64,000 nt of DNA from Brachypodium distachyon (lineage: Eukaryota > Streptophyta > Magnoliopsida > Poales > Poaceae): the NCBI RefSeq assembly GCF_000005505.3, contig NC_016131.3:27829001-27893000 (forward strand). Reading direction: 5' to 3'. Shown piece by piece: positions 38,681-49,491 of the stretch (its first letter is position 1; each line of letters begins with the position of its first letter). Under the pieces are notes generated by a model. The model had not been told where the DNA came from and ran no database searches. It saw only the letters and a list, made by a program, of their open reading frames with translations. Both the position numbers and the translations under genes were made by a program.

Positions 38681-39330
38681 ATTAATGTAGACCGTGTGTG
38701 AGACAAAGAACAATCTGCTACAGCTATTAACAAAAAAGCAGGTTCAACACTAATCGATCAAAACCTAGCAAGTAATTGTACGTGAAGCAGTGTTCGAGTG
38801 AAATCAACACTGATGATTTAGATTTATCGAGAGCACATACACACACTAGATCGCAACAATAACACAAAAAGAAAAATGGATCTACCAGCATCCAAACAAA
38901 CATGCATACAGCGACCTACGGGCTGGGATCTATGTTGAAACCGACAATGCTAACCCAGATCAATCGGAGGACACGAACTCAGAAGTGCAGGTTTATCATC
39001 TCTGCGCGCGGATTAAATCGAGAACGGAACATATCAACATACGGAATCAAGATCAAAAGTTCAAAACCCCACAGAACGAAAAGAAATCGAGGGCCTCGTA
39101 CCTTGACGGACGGAGGGAGAGAGATCGATCTCTAGGTTTGCAGAGATTATTTTCAATATAGGAAACGGGGGCGCTGGAAACTCGATCGGGGGAAAAAAAA
39201 TCTACAGAGGTGGGTTATTTATAGGCGGAGATTGGAGAGAAGAAGACCAGGTCGGTTACGGGTCTCGCGATGTGGGCCTTGCAGAAGGCCCAAGGCCTAC
39301 TTACGGTCCATCCATTGGTTGTTGGCCTTT
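38681..39330 (-). promoter_or_regulatory. Leader exon and promoter of polyubiquitin pseudogene A
   Basis: On the minus strand a TATAAATA box lies at 39223-39216. It is followed by a leader exon with donor CAAG|GTACGAGG, the last exon base being 39102. Copy B has the same arrangement (TATAAAT at 52507-52501, donor AAG|GTACGGG after 52381). The upstream flank GGCCCAAGGCCTACTTAC..TCCAT at 39288 recurs at 52621. If joined to the body at 31635, the leader intron would be about 7.5 kb, against about 0.84 kb in copy B. Confidence 0.65.
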
Positions 39331-40119
39331 CCGGGTTCGATCTCGTCTGCACAGACCAGGTTCAGTGTACCTGTGTATGCCTTCGCCAGGCATTAGCTTT
39401 GCGAAAGATCCCATCGTTCATGCTACAACTACACATCTGCTTGTTTGAGCTGCATTGTCTGTTCACTCTATGTGAGGATTCTCGGTCCTATCTATGTGCG
39501 CAAAAATATCTTCATTTCTTTGAGTACAAATAAGTTGATTCTCGGTTTGGATTTCTGATCCTATCTATGCACAACTTAATTAAGTTTTAAAAAATTAATC
39601 ATAATCTTGCACATCTTTGAAAAATGGATTCTCAGTTTGGATAATTCAGGTCCTATCTACGCACAACTTTAAGTTCTATGCATGAACTTGCACATTTTAT
39701 AATGCGTAACTATCTATACTTTATCTCAAGGAATCGTAACCGAAACAGTAGATGGTTCGCAGTTACATATATGAATTGCACACAGTTCAAATATATATAG
39801 GAAGTGGTTTTAGTACGACCGACCACCGCAGTATAGAGTATAGGACAAGGGTTGGACGGTGGAAGAATTTCCAAAAATCTTGAAATTTGTACCACATCAC
39901 CGCCACAATAGTATATGATTATCAACTGGTGCGATTGAAAAATATATGATCTGATCTATGATATATCTAAACCTACCCACAATTATCCTTGTCAAAGATC
40001 TGTAATGCTATGTAGAGCTGCTGCTGTATCTAGCCATCATGTTCATGTGCACTCGCCGAGTGCTTCAAGAGCATAGGTAAAGATATCAACCAACACCACC
40101 AGACTTACAGTACAACTAC

Positions 40120-40171
40120 TAGTGTTTTGTCATCCCGGCAGCAGGTTAATTAGCCTCTGCCAAGGTGCCGG
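40120..40171 (+). repeat. 52-bp dispersed repeat, copy 2
   Basis: Partner of 28388-28439, same orientation, about five mismatches. Confidence 0.6.
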
Positions 40172-40459
40172 CATCCGCGTGGCATCGTCGTCCTCCACAA
40201 AGCCAGTGGCGCCAACAGACTCAATGGTGCTCCAGTGTGTCAAAGAGAGGGAGAGTTCCGCCGCATCCTCCGCCCCCCAACACTCAGCCAAGCCATCGCT
40301 AGAGAGCTCGTTGTGCTTGTAGGTCGTTGAGGTTGTGCCGACTGTTGCTGGCAGCAGTGGTGCTAGCGGAAGAGAGGACTGGCGACGGCAGTGGTAGAGC
40401 ATTAGAACATGGAAGGGAGAGAGGATATTGAGGGAGAGAAGAACAGGAGAAAGAGAAAG

Positions 40460-40594
40460 GGAGGTCGAGGGAGTCGGGCAGAAGTAGAAACAAATAAAAG
40501 AGATTGAGAGGATAGAGGAGGTTTTTCGAATCTCAACATCGTCGCACAGGACTCCTCTATTTGTTTCTACTTCTGCCCGACTCCCTCGACCTCC
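40460..40594. repeat. Perfect 37-bp inverted repeat with 61-bp loop
   Basis: Arms at 40460-40496 and 40558-40594 are exact reverse complements (starting GGAGGTCGAGGGAGTCGGGC). A single-arm relative lies at about 47455-47600, where the region GGTCGAGGGAGTCGAGCAGA through CAGCGGTGTGCACGGCT matches 40463-40650 without the second arm. Confidence 0.85.
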
Positions 40595-41298
40595 TTTTCT
40601 CTCCCTCGACCTCCCTGTGACAGGAGAGCAGCGGTGCGCACGGCTCCAAGTTAAAGCATACGGTGACAAATATTACACAGCGTAACATCCAAATTTTTTT
40701 CCAGTTTGTATCTTAATATAAGAATCATAACTCGTGCATATAATTTTTTTAGCATCATTTGAATTGGCAAAAATTTCCAACAGTTACTTGATAGTCCACA
40801 TACATTTATTTTGTGTTAAAGTTTTTTTTTGAAAATTTATTGACCTTATACATTATTTAAGGATTTGGTTGGGGCTAATTTGAATAAAATATATTTGTAG
40901 AATTTATTTTGGGAAAAATTATTTTTTCCAAAGCACGTAATGGTTATTTTGATTTTCTAGAAATTTTCCGAGCCTATCTGTTCATTTTCAGTTAATAGAA
41001 AAGAGTCGAAAAGTCAGGTCCGTGAGATTTATTCTACCCTTATGCTATCATGAAATGATCCAAATAAAGTTCAAGGTATAAACTTTATTCAAAACTACAA
41101 CTACTCAATCACCTCCTAATTCGGCCAAACCAGAAACACTTGATTGTTCAGAAACTAATGAGTTACATTAATTAAAACTGATTGCGACGTGCTCTCTAAT
41201 CCTCATCACTGTCAACGAAGATCACCTTTTCAAGATCTTCGTCCATGGCCTTGTAGTCTTGTCCCTCCTCATGGAGATGGCTTTCTTCGTCAAAGACG

Positions 41299-41916
41299 TC
41301 ACTTTCCACCTGAATGCCCTTCTAGTCTTAGTCTGTCTCTGGTCTCCTCGGCCTCCTTGATTTCCCCCTGAGCGTTAACAATGGCCTCCAGACGCTCAAC
41401 CACTCGTTTTTTAAGCCATGCATTCTCAGCTTTGAGGCCAATGACCTTGTGGTGGAGCTCGATCGCGGCAGCCACCTGTGTGTCCAATTGGGTCTGCAGG
41501 TCGTAGATTTCGTGCTCCAGATCCTCAATTCCTTGGTCAAACCCGGACAGCCGAGGGGATCGGATGGGAAGGCCGTCACGAGTCCTCTTCCCTAAATGGC
41601 GATAGAAGGTGTGACTCAGAGCGTCGGCATGGATTCCACACAGACGTGTCAATGCCTCATGCATTGCACGTTCAAGTCCTTGCTCCCAGGTGTAGGCGGT
41701 GACGGTGAAGGTGATATCTTCAGTAGTGGGAGGAACCTGACGTCCACGTATCTTTCCATTGATTATCCAATAGTCAGGTCCAGGTTGGTCGGCTAGAATC
41801 CTGCCTCCGAGGAACTCCGGTGTAGGTAGGCCTAGAAAGCTGATGACATCAAACAAGTTCAACTCGAAAGGGGAATCCCCTCGTCCGGTCTGGTAAAACT
41901 TGGTGTAAGCGATCAT
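41299..41916 (-). CDS. Unrecognised protein, copy 2 (205 aa open frame)
   Basis: Same family as 36234-36740. The frame starts MIAYTKFYQTGRGDSPFELNLFD right after an AG acceptor-like site, so it is probably a downstream exon. It shares GRQVPPTTEDITFTVTAYTWE, AMHEALTRLCGIHADALSHTFYRHLGKRT and GLPIRSPRL with copy 1. Copy 2 runs on into about 70 residues with heptad-like spacing (IEDLEHEIYDLQTQLDTQV, LKAENAWLKKRVVERLEAI), suggesting a coiled coil. A possible upstream exon lies at about 42280-42340 (SAAIGTVMKRSKVIPAH). The function is unknown. It might be a domesticated or degraded transposon-borne gene. Conservation of the frame in both copies argues that it once encoded protein. Confidence 0.5.
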   Translation of the reverse strand: MIAYTKFYQTGRGDSPFELNLFDVISFLGLPTPEFLGGRILADQPGPDYWIINGKIRGRQVPPTTEDITFTVTAYTWEQGLERAMHEALTRLCGIHADALSHTFYRHLGKRTRDGLPIRSPRLSGFDQGIEDLEHEIYDLQTQLDTQVAAAIELHHKVIGLKAENAWLKKRVVERLEAIVNAQGEIKEAEETRDRLRLEGHSGGK

Positions 41917-43269
41917 CTATAATTTCGAAAGAAACTTGATATTAGTAATATATTTGATCAAAGTTGGACAAAAGAGAATATAAAAATGCTAAATAAATAT
42001 AAACCTGAGCTCATGATATTTTTCATTGTGGTTGTTACTCACAACATTATACATTGCAAGCATGTTCGAATTAAGCATGATATAAATACCATTGTAACAA
42101 AAGAGAACAAGACCTATAGTATAGATATTCTAACAATAGACATGGCTACTCAGGTGCAAACACATGTTAAAACTATTTCAGTATAACATAAGTCCCACAC
42201 ATGCATTCTACAACTTGTAAATCAACATAGCATAATAGCCTAAAAAAATCAACATAGCATAATGCAAGATATATGTCTCTACATGGGCTGGTATAACCTT
42301 ACTCCGCTTCATGACAGTCCCTATGGCCGCACTCCAAACAATCAATTGTAAAGAACGAAATAACAATAATAAATAAATGACGACAAATTCAAATAAAAGA
42401 AATGCAGACGCCCAAACAAAGTTAACGCGGTACCAAAACATGGTACAAATACTCTAATACCAACCCTAAGTTTGGATCTAAGGGCTAGAAAGAAGTTCAT
42501 GTTCAAACGGAGGTGAAATGGTTGAAAATTCGGTTAAACGTGATTCAATTTTTTAATTGGACGTGAACTATTACAAATGATTTCAAAAAGATGTACTAAT
42601 TGGTCTATGGTGTAGATCTAAGCTTTTCAACGGGAAAAGAATCAACCTAAAGAGGCTACGAATTAAAACTTATGGGCATTGAAAAGTGGAAAATCGTTAA
42701 GAAAATTGTTGAAGAGATCTGTCGTGGCATGATTTATTGAAGAATGCTATGGCTGATGAGGGCCGTTGGATCTAGATCCAACGTCAAGATTAAATGATTG
42801 TTTAAAAGGATTGACAGTTGACTTAGGTGATGTGGCGTTGACTACCACGTGGACAAACCAAAAAACACCTCATAGAGAGGTGGATAGCTAGGTGGCGGCA
42901 TGCTCACCAAAAAAGGGCTCCCGTGATTAGTGATTGGCAACGAGGGGCAACAAAGGAAGAGGGGATCACACAATTTGAACGGAGGCAACGAAAATCATCG
43001 ACGAGTGGCAAAAGGGCGGCGACGGAGTAAGGTCAACGACATCAAGAGAGGTCATTGAGGCGATAGGTTGGTGTGTGACCATGATGATGTTGCAATGCTA
43101 GAGATGGCGACGATTAGGTGGCAGATCTCCAACGGTTTCTCCTCGGAGTTGGTGGCAACGAAATTTGGACACATGCATGGCACGGGGGTTAGGGTTCAAG
43201 GGGGGCACGTGTCTTTCGGATTTGAATGTGGTAGCAGGGTAAGCCAGTGTAGATGTACAACAGTGTGGG

Positions 43270-43434
43270 CAGAGGCGGAGCCTGGCCCCAGGCAACAAGG
43301 GCCATGGCCTGGGGCTTGGGATTACTTTTGCCTTGTATTTTAGTATGAAAGGCTAATTTGGCCTGGGGTTTAGACTAATCACAACGTATAATACAAGTGT
43401 TCTGGTGTTTGATTGAATCCTGGCTCCGCCGCTG
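43270..43434. mobile_element. 165-bp hAT-type MITE with 8-bp TSD
   Basis: The TIRs are CAGAGGCGGAGCCTGG and the complement of CAGCGGCGGAGCCAGG (14 of 16 match). AGTGTGGG flanks both sides (43262-43269 and 43435-43442). Segmental copy 1 has the empty site near 38006-38013 (AGTGCGGG). No coding capacity. Confidence 0.92.
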
Positions 43435-43829
43435 AGTGTGGGCATGGGGAATCGTACAAGGTTCAAACACGTGTGAAGCAGGATTAATTCAATGCAACTA
43501 CACGGGGGGCAGGCAGATGCGCACCTAGCTCGCGGTGGCAGAGAGCATCAAACTTAGGCTGCGCAGGTCAGGGGTGGAAGACAGTTTCCCTGTTGCTAGC
43601 AGGGAGAGAAGAGATAGAAAACGAATTCTAGGCCATTGGATTTTAATCCGACGATCCAGATTGGAAAGAAACGCTCTAAATATCTAAATATTCTTAATAT
43701 GAATAGTCAATCTTGCCAATTAACCACGCAAAGAACTGACATGCATAATCTAAATTTGCATGAGTTATCTCCAGTTTGGATTAACTATCGACAATGACAA
43801 CAGGCTTGTGGTAACGTGTCTCTCAACTA

Positions 43830-43899
43830 CTTCCTCCGTTTCTAAATAATTGTCGCAACTTACACTAAAACAACGACAAGTATTTAAGAACGGAGGGAG
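43830..43899. mobile_element. 70-bp Stowaway MITE, only in segmental copy 2
   Basis: CTTCCTCCGTTTCTAAATAA at the left and TATTTAAGAACGGAGGGAG at the right form the TIRs, with TA at 43828-43829 and 43900-43901. Copy 1 keeps the unoccupied site near 38550. Confidence 0.88.
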
Positions 43900-44035
43900 T
43901 ACTATCCAGTGGTAACATGCTGTCCTGACGACAAATCCAGAATCCATTAATTGTAAGGATTAAATACAGATGCGGTGAATCAGGAATCAATTAGTACTAA
44001 TGGGGTTGGCGTAACAGATAAGGCAGATCATGGAA

Positions 44036-45837
44036 GAGACACACCTCAACTGAAGATCGCCTTGACTAGACCACCTGCTGGATGGACGTCCCTTTTGTAG
44101 TCCAGCCCATCATAATCTAGCCCAGCCCATTTAGTCTTCTACCCCGTCCCCGTCTCCCTGATGCCCGATCCAATCGCCCGACTCCGCTGCTCCCGATTCC
44201 AACGCCTGAGCATGACATCCAACCCTAAATCGCCGACCCACTGCCCTCCCTCTCGGCCTCTTTCCTCTCTTGTTCGTTTCTCCTCCCTCTCTCCCCATTC
44301 CCTTCTTCCTCTCCCCATTTACAGACTCTGGGACCGGCACACCGTATACAGCCAAGTAGCCGCGGGTGGCGTCGCTACCCAGACTCCAGCAATCGTCATC
44401 CCTCCCCCCTTCTCCACTTACTTGGCGATGAAGGCAGGCGGCCGCGGCTACCTTTGGTGGAAGAACACAGTGACGCTGTTCCTTTTCTTCGTATACGACA
44501 TATTTCGGTTTTGTTCGGTCAAAACCGAAAACCCAACCGAATTTTCAGTTAGCAGTTTTGGGAAGAACCGATCGGTTGGTATTTTGGAGGAACCGAATTT
44601 TCTAAAAACCTGTAGAACCGAACGTATAGCATCTACAACCAAGAACTCAAGAAAGAGAAAAGGAGGAAAAATATAACCGGGTCGAAATGGTTACCTTGCA
44701 AGAAGTCCAAGAACTAAAGAGATAGTAGACGATGCCGTAGAAATCCAAGAAATAAGCAGATTCGCCCCTTCTCCTGCATAGCAGATCAAGAACGGACCAA
44801 AAAGCAGATCAAGAAAGGCCAAGAAAACAGATCAAGAACATAAACGGAACAAGAAACATATCAGGAATGGGGATGAGGAGCTTACCCCACGTCGTGAGGT
44901 CACCTTGCGCCGCCCCCGCCAGTGGTCTTCGACAGAGCGAGAAGAGAGAGCGGGAGTGGAAGGAGCGGGCGGCTAGGTTTCGGGGTCGGGAAGAGAGAGC
45001 GGCGCCGTGAATTTTGTTCGGGAGGAGAGAACAACGCGAGTTGGAAAATATGGCTAGGGTTTGGGGAGAGAGGAGAGTAGAGAGGTATTTGTATCCGGGT
45101 GGGGGTTAGGAGAGAGCCGGCCCGAGTGAATGGCCCAGCGGGCCGCGTGATTCTGCCTATTTCGGCGAGCTAGCCAGATCAAGTATTTTGGGCTGATTTC
45201 CCACGTAGGCTGCTCCGCTCAGGCCGAGGCCGAACCACCGATCAAACATGTTTGTACGTGTGCGGGACCGCCCCAAACATCCCAGCGCAGCAACCAAACA
45301 CATCTTTACTACTTACCGTCCATCGGTTGGTTGTGGGCCTTTCTAGGTTTGTTCTTGTCTGCACGGACCAGGTTAGTATACATGTGTATGACTTTGCCAG
45401 GCTTTCAAAGAAGTCTTGCGTCGGTAAAATCATGTCTAACAGACGATGTACATATAATTAATAGGGCATGCATAAAATGTTTTAGGACACTAAAATCTAG
45501 ATTTTGGGACTTCAGAAAATTTACTGCCGTAGCAAATGATGTAAAATAGAACACCCAACATAAGACCATCTCTAGTAGAGATTCCGTAAATTCAAACTCA
45601 AAAAGTCGCGTATTCAATAAATCGAATCCGTACTTTTAGGTACCGATTTGGCCCCGGCGGAACAAAAATACCGAATATCTGGGCCATATATCTGAATATT
45701 CACATCACATCCTTGTCTGGCCCATCTACTGCCCGACCACGTGCAGCCGGCACACCTCGTGGTTGTCTTTCTCCTTGCGCACGACACGGGCACAGAAGAA
45801 TAGCACGTCCGGGCTCACGCACCGGCGCACGTATATA
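44036..45837. other. Intergenic; AACCGAA-rich repeat and decayed ubiquitin-type promoter
   Basis: About 1.8 kb with no recognised gene. 44497-44626 is rich in AACCGAA/TTCGGTT words and may be a transposon fragment. At about 44880-45120 the minus strand has a leader-like GC-rich part with a GGG|GTAAGC donor-like site and a degraded TATA (ATACAAATA, about 45101-45093). The flank at 45318 matches those of the polyubiquitin promoters, but no ubiquitin body follows. Confidence 0.45.
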
Positions 45838-45840
45838 TAA
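45832..45840 (+). promoter_or_regulatory. TATA box of membrane-protein copy 1
   Basis: TATATATAA precedes the leader of the gene at 46110. In copy 2 the homologous sequence begins within this box (TGTAAACAAG at about 48463), so the TATA is lost there. Confidence 0.6.
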
Positions 45841-46109
45841 ACAAGTATGATCTCAACAATTTAATGAACTACCGATCGAGATCTTTGTATAACCCTGCCG
45901 CCGACCGAACTAACAACAAGATCTCAGGTGCATCTCTCCCTGGTATCTCTCGTACAACAACCTATCTACCTTGCGTGAACTTATCAAAACCGCTCGAAAC
46001 CGCTATCTAGCTGTTTTTCTATATAGCTTAGATGAACAAAAAAGAAACACGGTCCAGCTTCTAGCTATTGTTCGCTCGGCCTGCGCAGGCGATCCATCCA
46101 TCACCTACG

Positions 46110-46977
46110 ATGGGCGGCCGCTGCGCGGTGCTGCCGGTGCGCCATTGCCCGTCGCCGCCGCCGCCGCCGCCGATAGTCGTCGTGAGCAACAACGGCATAT
46201 CACCGTCAACGGAGGGCCGCCGGATGCGTCTCTCTCCGAGATCGACGAGAGCTACAAAAAGTTTCGGGTACATATATATACACGTACATACATGGGATCG
46301 ACGGAAAAATCGATCTCAGCTGTTAATTAAGTACTCTCTTGATTCCTGGTTCTCTTAATTAATTTGCTGATATGTTTCTCACTTAATTTTTCTCTGGTGC
46401 ATTCATGGTTGCGTTAGTAGTACTTTGGGGCCAGCTTGTGCATGTTGATGTGCGCCATCATCGTTATCTCCTCTTGTTGGGCCTATTACGATTGGCACCT
46501 CATGCTCATCGCCGCCATCATCTTCTCCTACTGCACGGCCATGGTCCTCCTCGTTCTCAAACACTGCGACAGAAAGGAACGAGATTCACTAGTAGAGCCA
46601 CAGCTCAGATCACCACCGGGTTGTAGTCAAGAGAGCACTTGGGTACGTGCCTTCATCAAGTATATATGCATGTGTGTGTGATCAGTTACATATGAACTCT
46701 CTATTTTGTTTTGAAAATAGAACTCTCTAATTTTTAATCTGGACGTTGCATGCAGATGTTGGTGGTCACTGGTATCATGTTAAGCGCTTTGGTGTCGACT
46801 GTCTCCGTTTTCCGTATCAGTTGGCATGATTTGGGCTTCGTTGTGTTCTTCTCCGTCTTTTCCACCGGGGCGTGTTCTCTGCTTATCATTGGTTGGGACG
46901 ATGAACACAAACAACGACAGGACGCAAAGAAACGGGAACAGGAGACTTTAGATCGGCGGGCTCTGGAACAGATCTAG
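46110..46977 (+). pseudogene. Small four-helix membrane protein, tandem copy 1, frame-disrupted first exon
   Basis: Family not recognised. Exons inferred by comparison with copy 2 are 46110-46267, 46421-46642 and 46756-46977. Exon 2 (YFGASLCMLMCAIIVISSCWAYY, WHLMLIAAIIFSYCTAMVLLVLKH) and exon 3 (MLVVTGIMLSALVSTVSVF, LGFVVFFSVFSTGACSLLIIGW) encode four hydrophobic segments. A charged tail follows (KQRQDAKKREQETLDRRALEQI). In exon 1 the ATG frame MGGRCAVLPVRHCPSPPPPPP does not match the frame that enters exon 2 (DASLSEIDESYKKFR). The change lies in or just after the CCG run near 46150-46170. No in-frame ATG opens the second frame. Either a frameshift disabled it or a different start is used. 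Confidence 0.6.
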
Positions 46978-48460
46978 CATATATATGTAGAGCCCACAGC
47001 TCCTTTTTCAGTAGGAACGTAGGATATATCATCATTGCCTGACCGGAGTACTGCTGTCATTTCTCATTCTATTAAGACCGTCTGCATGTTTATCTCCAGG
47101 AACTCTCACCCGGACTTTACTTTGTCACACTTCAGGAACTCAGTGTATATGGGAGTAAAATACTTGCTGGGAGCTAGGTTTCAGTTGTTCATCGTACGTT
47201 TTAAAACGATTTTTATGCAAGTCCGTCGAACCCGATCTTCGCTGCTGCAAGAAAATCATCGGCTCAAGCATTTCATGTCTGTTCATTGTCCTGTCTTCCT
47301 ATGGTGATTCTTCAACTGAGCCGCTAATGTTCAAGATTACGATTCAAGTGAATGTCCAGTCCAGGTGTGTATTGTTTTAGATCAAGTAACAACTCTGTCA
47401 TCCTAGAAAAAAAATACTCACTCTGTCACTAGCAGATTGGGGGACAGAAGGAAAGGAGAAAGAGAAAGGGGTCGAGGGAGTCGAGCAGAAGTAGAACAAA
47501 TATAGGAGACTGAGGGGATAAAAGAGGTTTTTCGAATCTCAATACGGGTCCCACAGGAGAGCAGCGGTGTGCACGGCTACAAGTTAAAACATCATGTGAC
47601 AAATTATGGACCTGTTTATTTGGACTTCTGCTTTTACTGCAGAGGGAGAAGTGTTTTTTAGAATGCTAAAAGCAGTAAAAGCTGAAGCAGAAGCCCAAAC
47701 AAACAGGGTCTATACACATTGTAACATCAGGTGCCCAAAAATAGGCTGTCAGAATTATTATTTTTCCCATATTTGGATTTTTTTTTTGTTTCCTAACTCT
47801 TATTATTTTTTTCTTGAGCTTTTTATTTTGAAAATTTTATTTTCTGAACTTTTACCTTTCATTTTCGAGAAAAACAAAAGAATAACTTCCCTCGGAGGTG
47901 GGGAGGGGGGGGGGGCTTCGGTCCGGGCGGTGGTGCGGCCAGATCCGGACGATGGAGGCGGCATCTAGGCCGGATCTAGCCGGGGAGGGGGGTTGGGGGA
48001 GCGGGGCGGAGCCGTTATGGCAGCAACGAGGAGGGCGAGGGGGGGGGGCAGGGTAGGCCGGCGGGGCGCGAGGGGTGTGTGTGTGTGGGGGGGGGGGGGA
48101 GAGCGTGGCGCGGGGGCGTCGTGGAGGAGGAAGGAGCCGGTGTGGGATGGTGGAGGGGGGCGTCGGAGGAGGAGGAGGAGGAGGATGTCTCTTAGAGGCT
48201 CTCCTTGCCTCGTTCGTCCGCGTGTGTTGGAGGTGGCGAACGAACGCCAAGGAGATTTTCCGGAGGGAATTACTTGAATTTCCCAATTGTAAACTTAAAA
48301 ACTTTTATAATAGTCTAATGGAGAATGGATTTTATGCTTGTATGGTCCATTAGTTGTACAGGCCAAAATGCATTTCCCTAGTGAGATATCTTTTTCGTGT
48401 TAAATATTTATTTGAAAAGGACCTTTATATCAACACCGAAACCGATCTACAGATCCGCCA
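46978..48460. other. Inter-copy region with repeat sequence
   Basis: 47000-47400 is 3' flank shared with copy 2 (compare 49530-49830). 47455-47600 matches part of 40463-40650. 47760-48290 is the AT-rich then GC-rich repeat seen at 33881-34270, with G runs at 47908-47916 and 48089-48099. No gene is supported. Confidence 0.5.
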
Positions 48461-48651
48461 CTGTAAACAAGCGAACTACCGATCCTTTTAACCCGCCGAC
48501 CGAACTATAACTAACAAGATCAGTTGCATCTCACTAATATCTGCAACGACCTAGCTAGCTTCTGTTTACTTTATATCAACGCCGAAACTGATCTACAGCT
48601 ATTTTTCTTGGATCAACAAAAGGGAACACGATCTGGACTTACGGACGATCG

Positions 48652-49491
48652 ATGAGCGGCCTCTGCGCAGTGCTGCCGGTGCGCCATTGCCCGTCGCCGC
48701 CACCGCCTGATCTGACGTCGCTCCTCGAGACCGACGGGACCTACAAAAGGTTTCGGGTATATACGTAAACAAATCGATATCAGCTGCTGATTCCTCTCTA
48801 AATTTCTGATATACTCTCTCCGATCCTAAATTCTTGTCGCGGTTTAAGAATTTAGGATCGGATAATGGAGTATATGTTTCTCTCTTTGATTAATTTCTGT
48901 TTCTCTTTGCTGATATATTACTCCCTGAATTTCTCTCGTTTCCTTAGTACTGTGGGGCCAGCGGGAGCATGTTGACGTTCGCCGTACTTTATATCCCCAT
49001 TTTTTGGACCGTACGGTTGGCACCTCGCGCTCATTGGCGCCATCGTCTTCTCCTACTGCACGGCGATGTTCCTCCTCCTTCTCAAACACTTTGACAGGAA
49101 GGAAAACGAACGACAAGTAGAACCAGAGCTCAGATCTACGGCTTGTTGTCAAGAGAACGCATGGGTACGTACGTGCCTTAATTAATTAGTACGGAGTAGT
49201 ATAAGATTCATAACTATATACTGCATATGTGTGTGGTCAATTTAATCTGGGTGCGTGCAGATGTTGGTGCTCACTATAATCATGTTGAGCGCTGTGGTGC
49301 CAATGGTCTCCGTTTTCCGTACCCGTTGGCATGATTTGGGCTTCGTTTTGTACTGCTCCGCCTTGTCCACCGGGGGGTGTTCTCTGCTCATCATTGTTTG
49401 GGACCATGAACACAAACGAGATCAGGACGCAAAGAGACGGGAACGGGAGACCTTAGATCGGCGGGCTCTGCAGCAACGCCCACGGATCTAG
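48652..49491 (+). pseudogene. Small four-helix membrane protein, tandem copy 2, frameshift in exon 2
   Basis: Exons: 48652-48756 (35 codons, MSGLCAVLPVRHCPSPPPPDLTSL.., in frame to FR), 48948-49164 and 49261-49491, all with GT-AG borders. Exon 2 is 217 nt, not a multiple of three (copy 1 has 222). Compared with copy 1, two bases are missing around 49008-49018, so reading from exon 1 gives WTVRLAPRAHWRH instead of the hydrophobic YYDWHLALIGAIVFSYCTAMFLLLLKH, which is present in another frame. Exon 3 (MLVLTIIMLSAVVPMVSVF..) is intact. The leader has lost the TATA box, and the intron holds a Stowaway. It is very likely a pseudogene. Confidence 0.65.
48814..48870. mobile_element. 57-bp Stowaway MITE in intron 1 of copy 2
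   Basis: CTCTCTCCGATCCTAAATTC at the left and GAATTTAGGATCGGATAATG at the right form a hairpin flanked by TA. It is absent from intron 1 of copy 1. Confidence 0.8.

Larger units (their letters stand above)
39331..41027. other. Intergenic stretch with a large hairpin
   Basis: No gene is supported. It contains the 52-bp dispersed repeat at 40120-40171 and the inverted repeat at 40460-40594. The 179-codon minus-strand frame at 40130-40669 spans that hairpin and is an artefact of its low complexity. Confidence 0.4.
41028..44035. repeat. Segmental duplication, copy 2
   Basis: Direct copy of 35906-38680. It is longer because of a 165-bp hAT MITE (43270-43434) and a 70-bp Stowaway (43830-43899). 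The duplicated stretch may extend to about 45450, since the GTCCATCGGTTG..TGTCTGCACGGACCAGGTT segment near 45318 matches 39308-39365. Confidence 0.8.

Noticed and set aside
40130..40669. 179-codon minus-strand open frame
   Set aside because: It spans the 37-bp hairpin and low-complexity GAGAG sequence; the frame is a by-product.
44161..44676. 171-codon plus-strand frame
   Set aside because: Its second half is the AACCGAA repeat and the first half is Ser/Pro low complexity; no gene signature.
48060..48280. Gly/Arg-rich frames in G-run sequence
   Set aside because: Low-complexity translation of a GC-rich repeat; not a protein.
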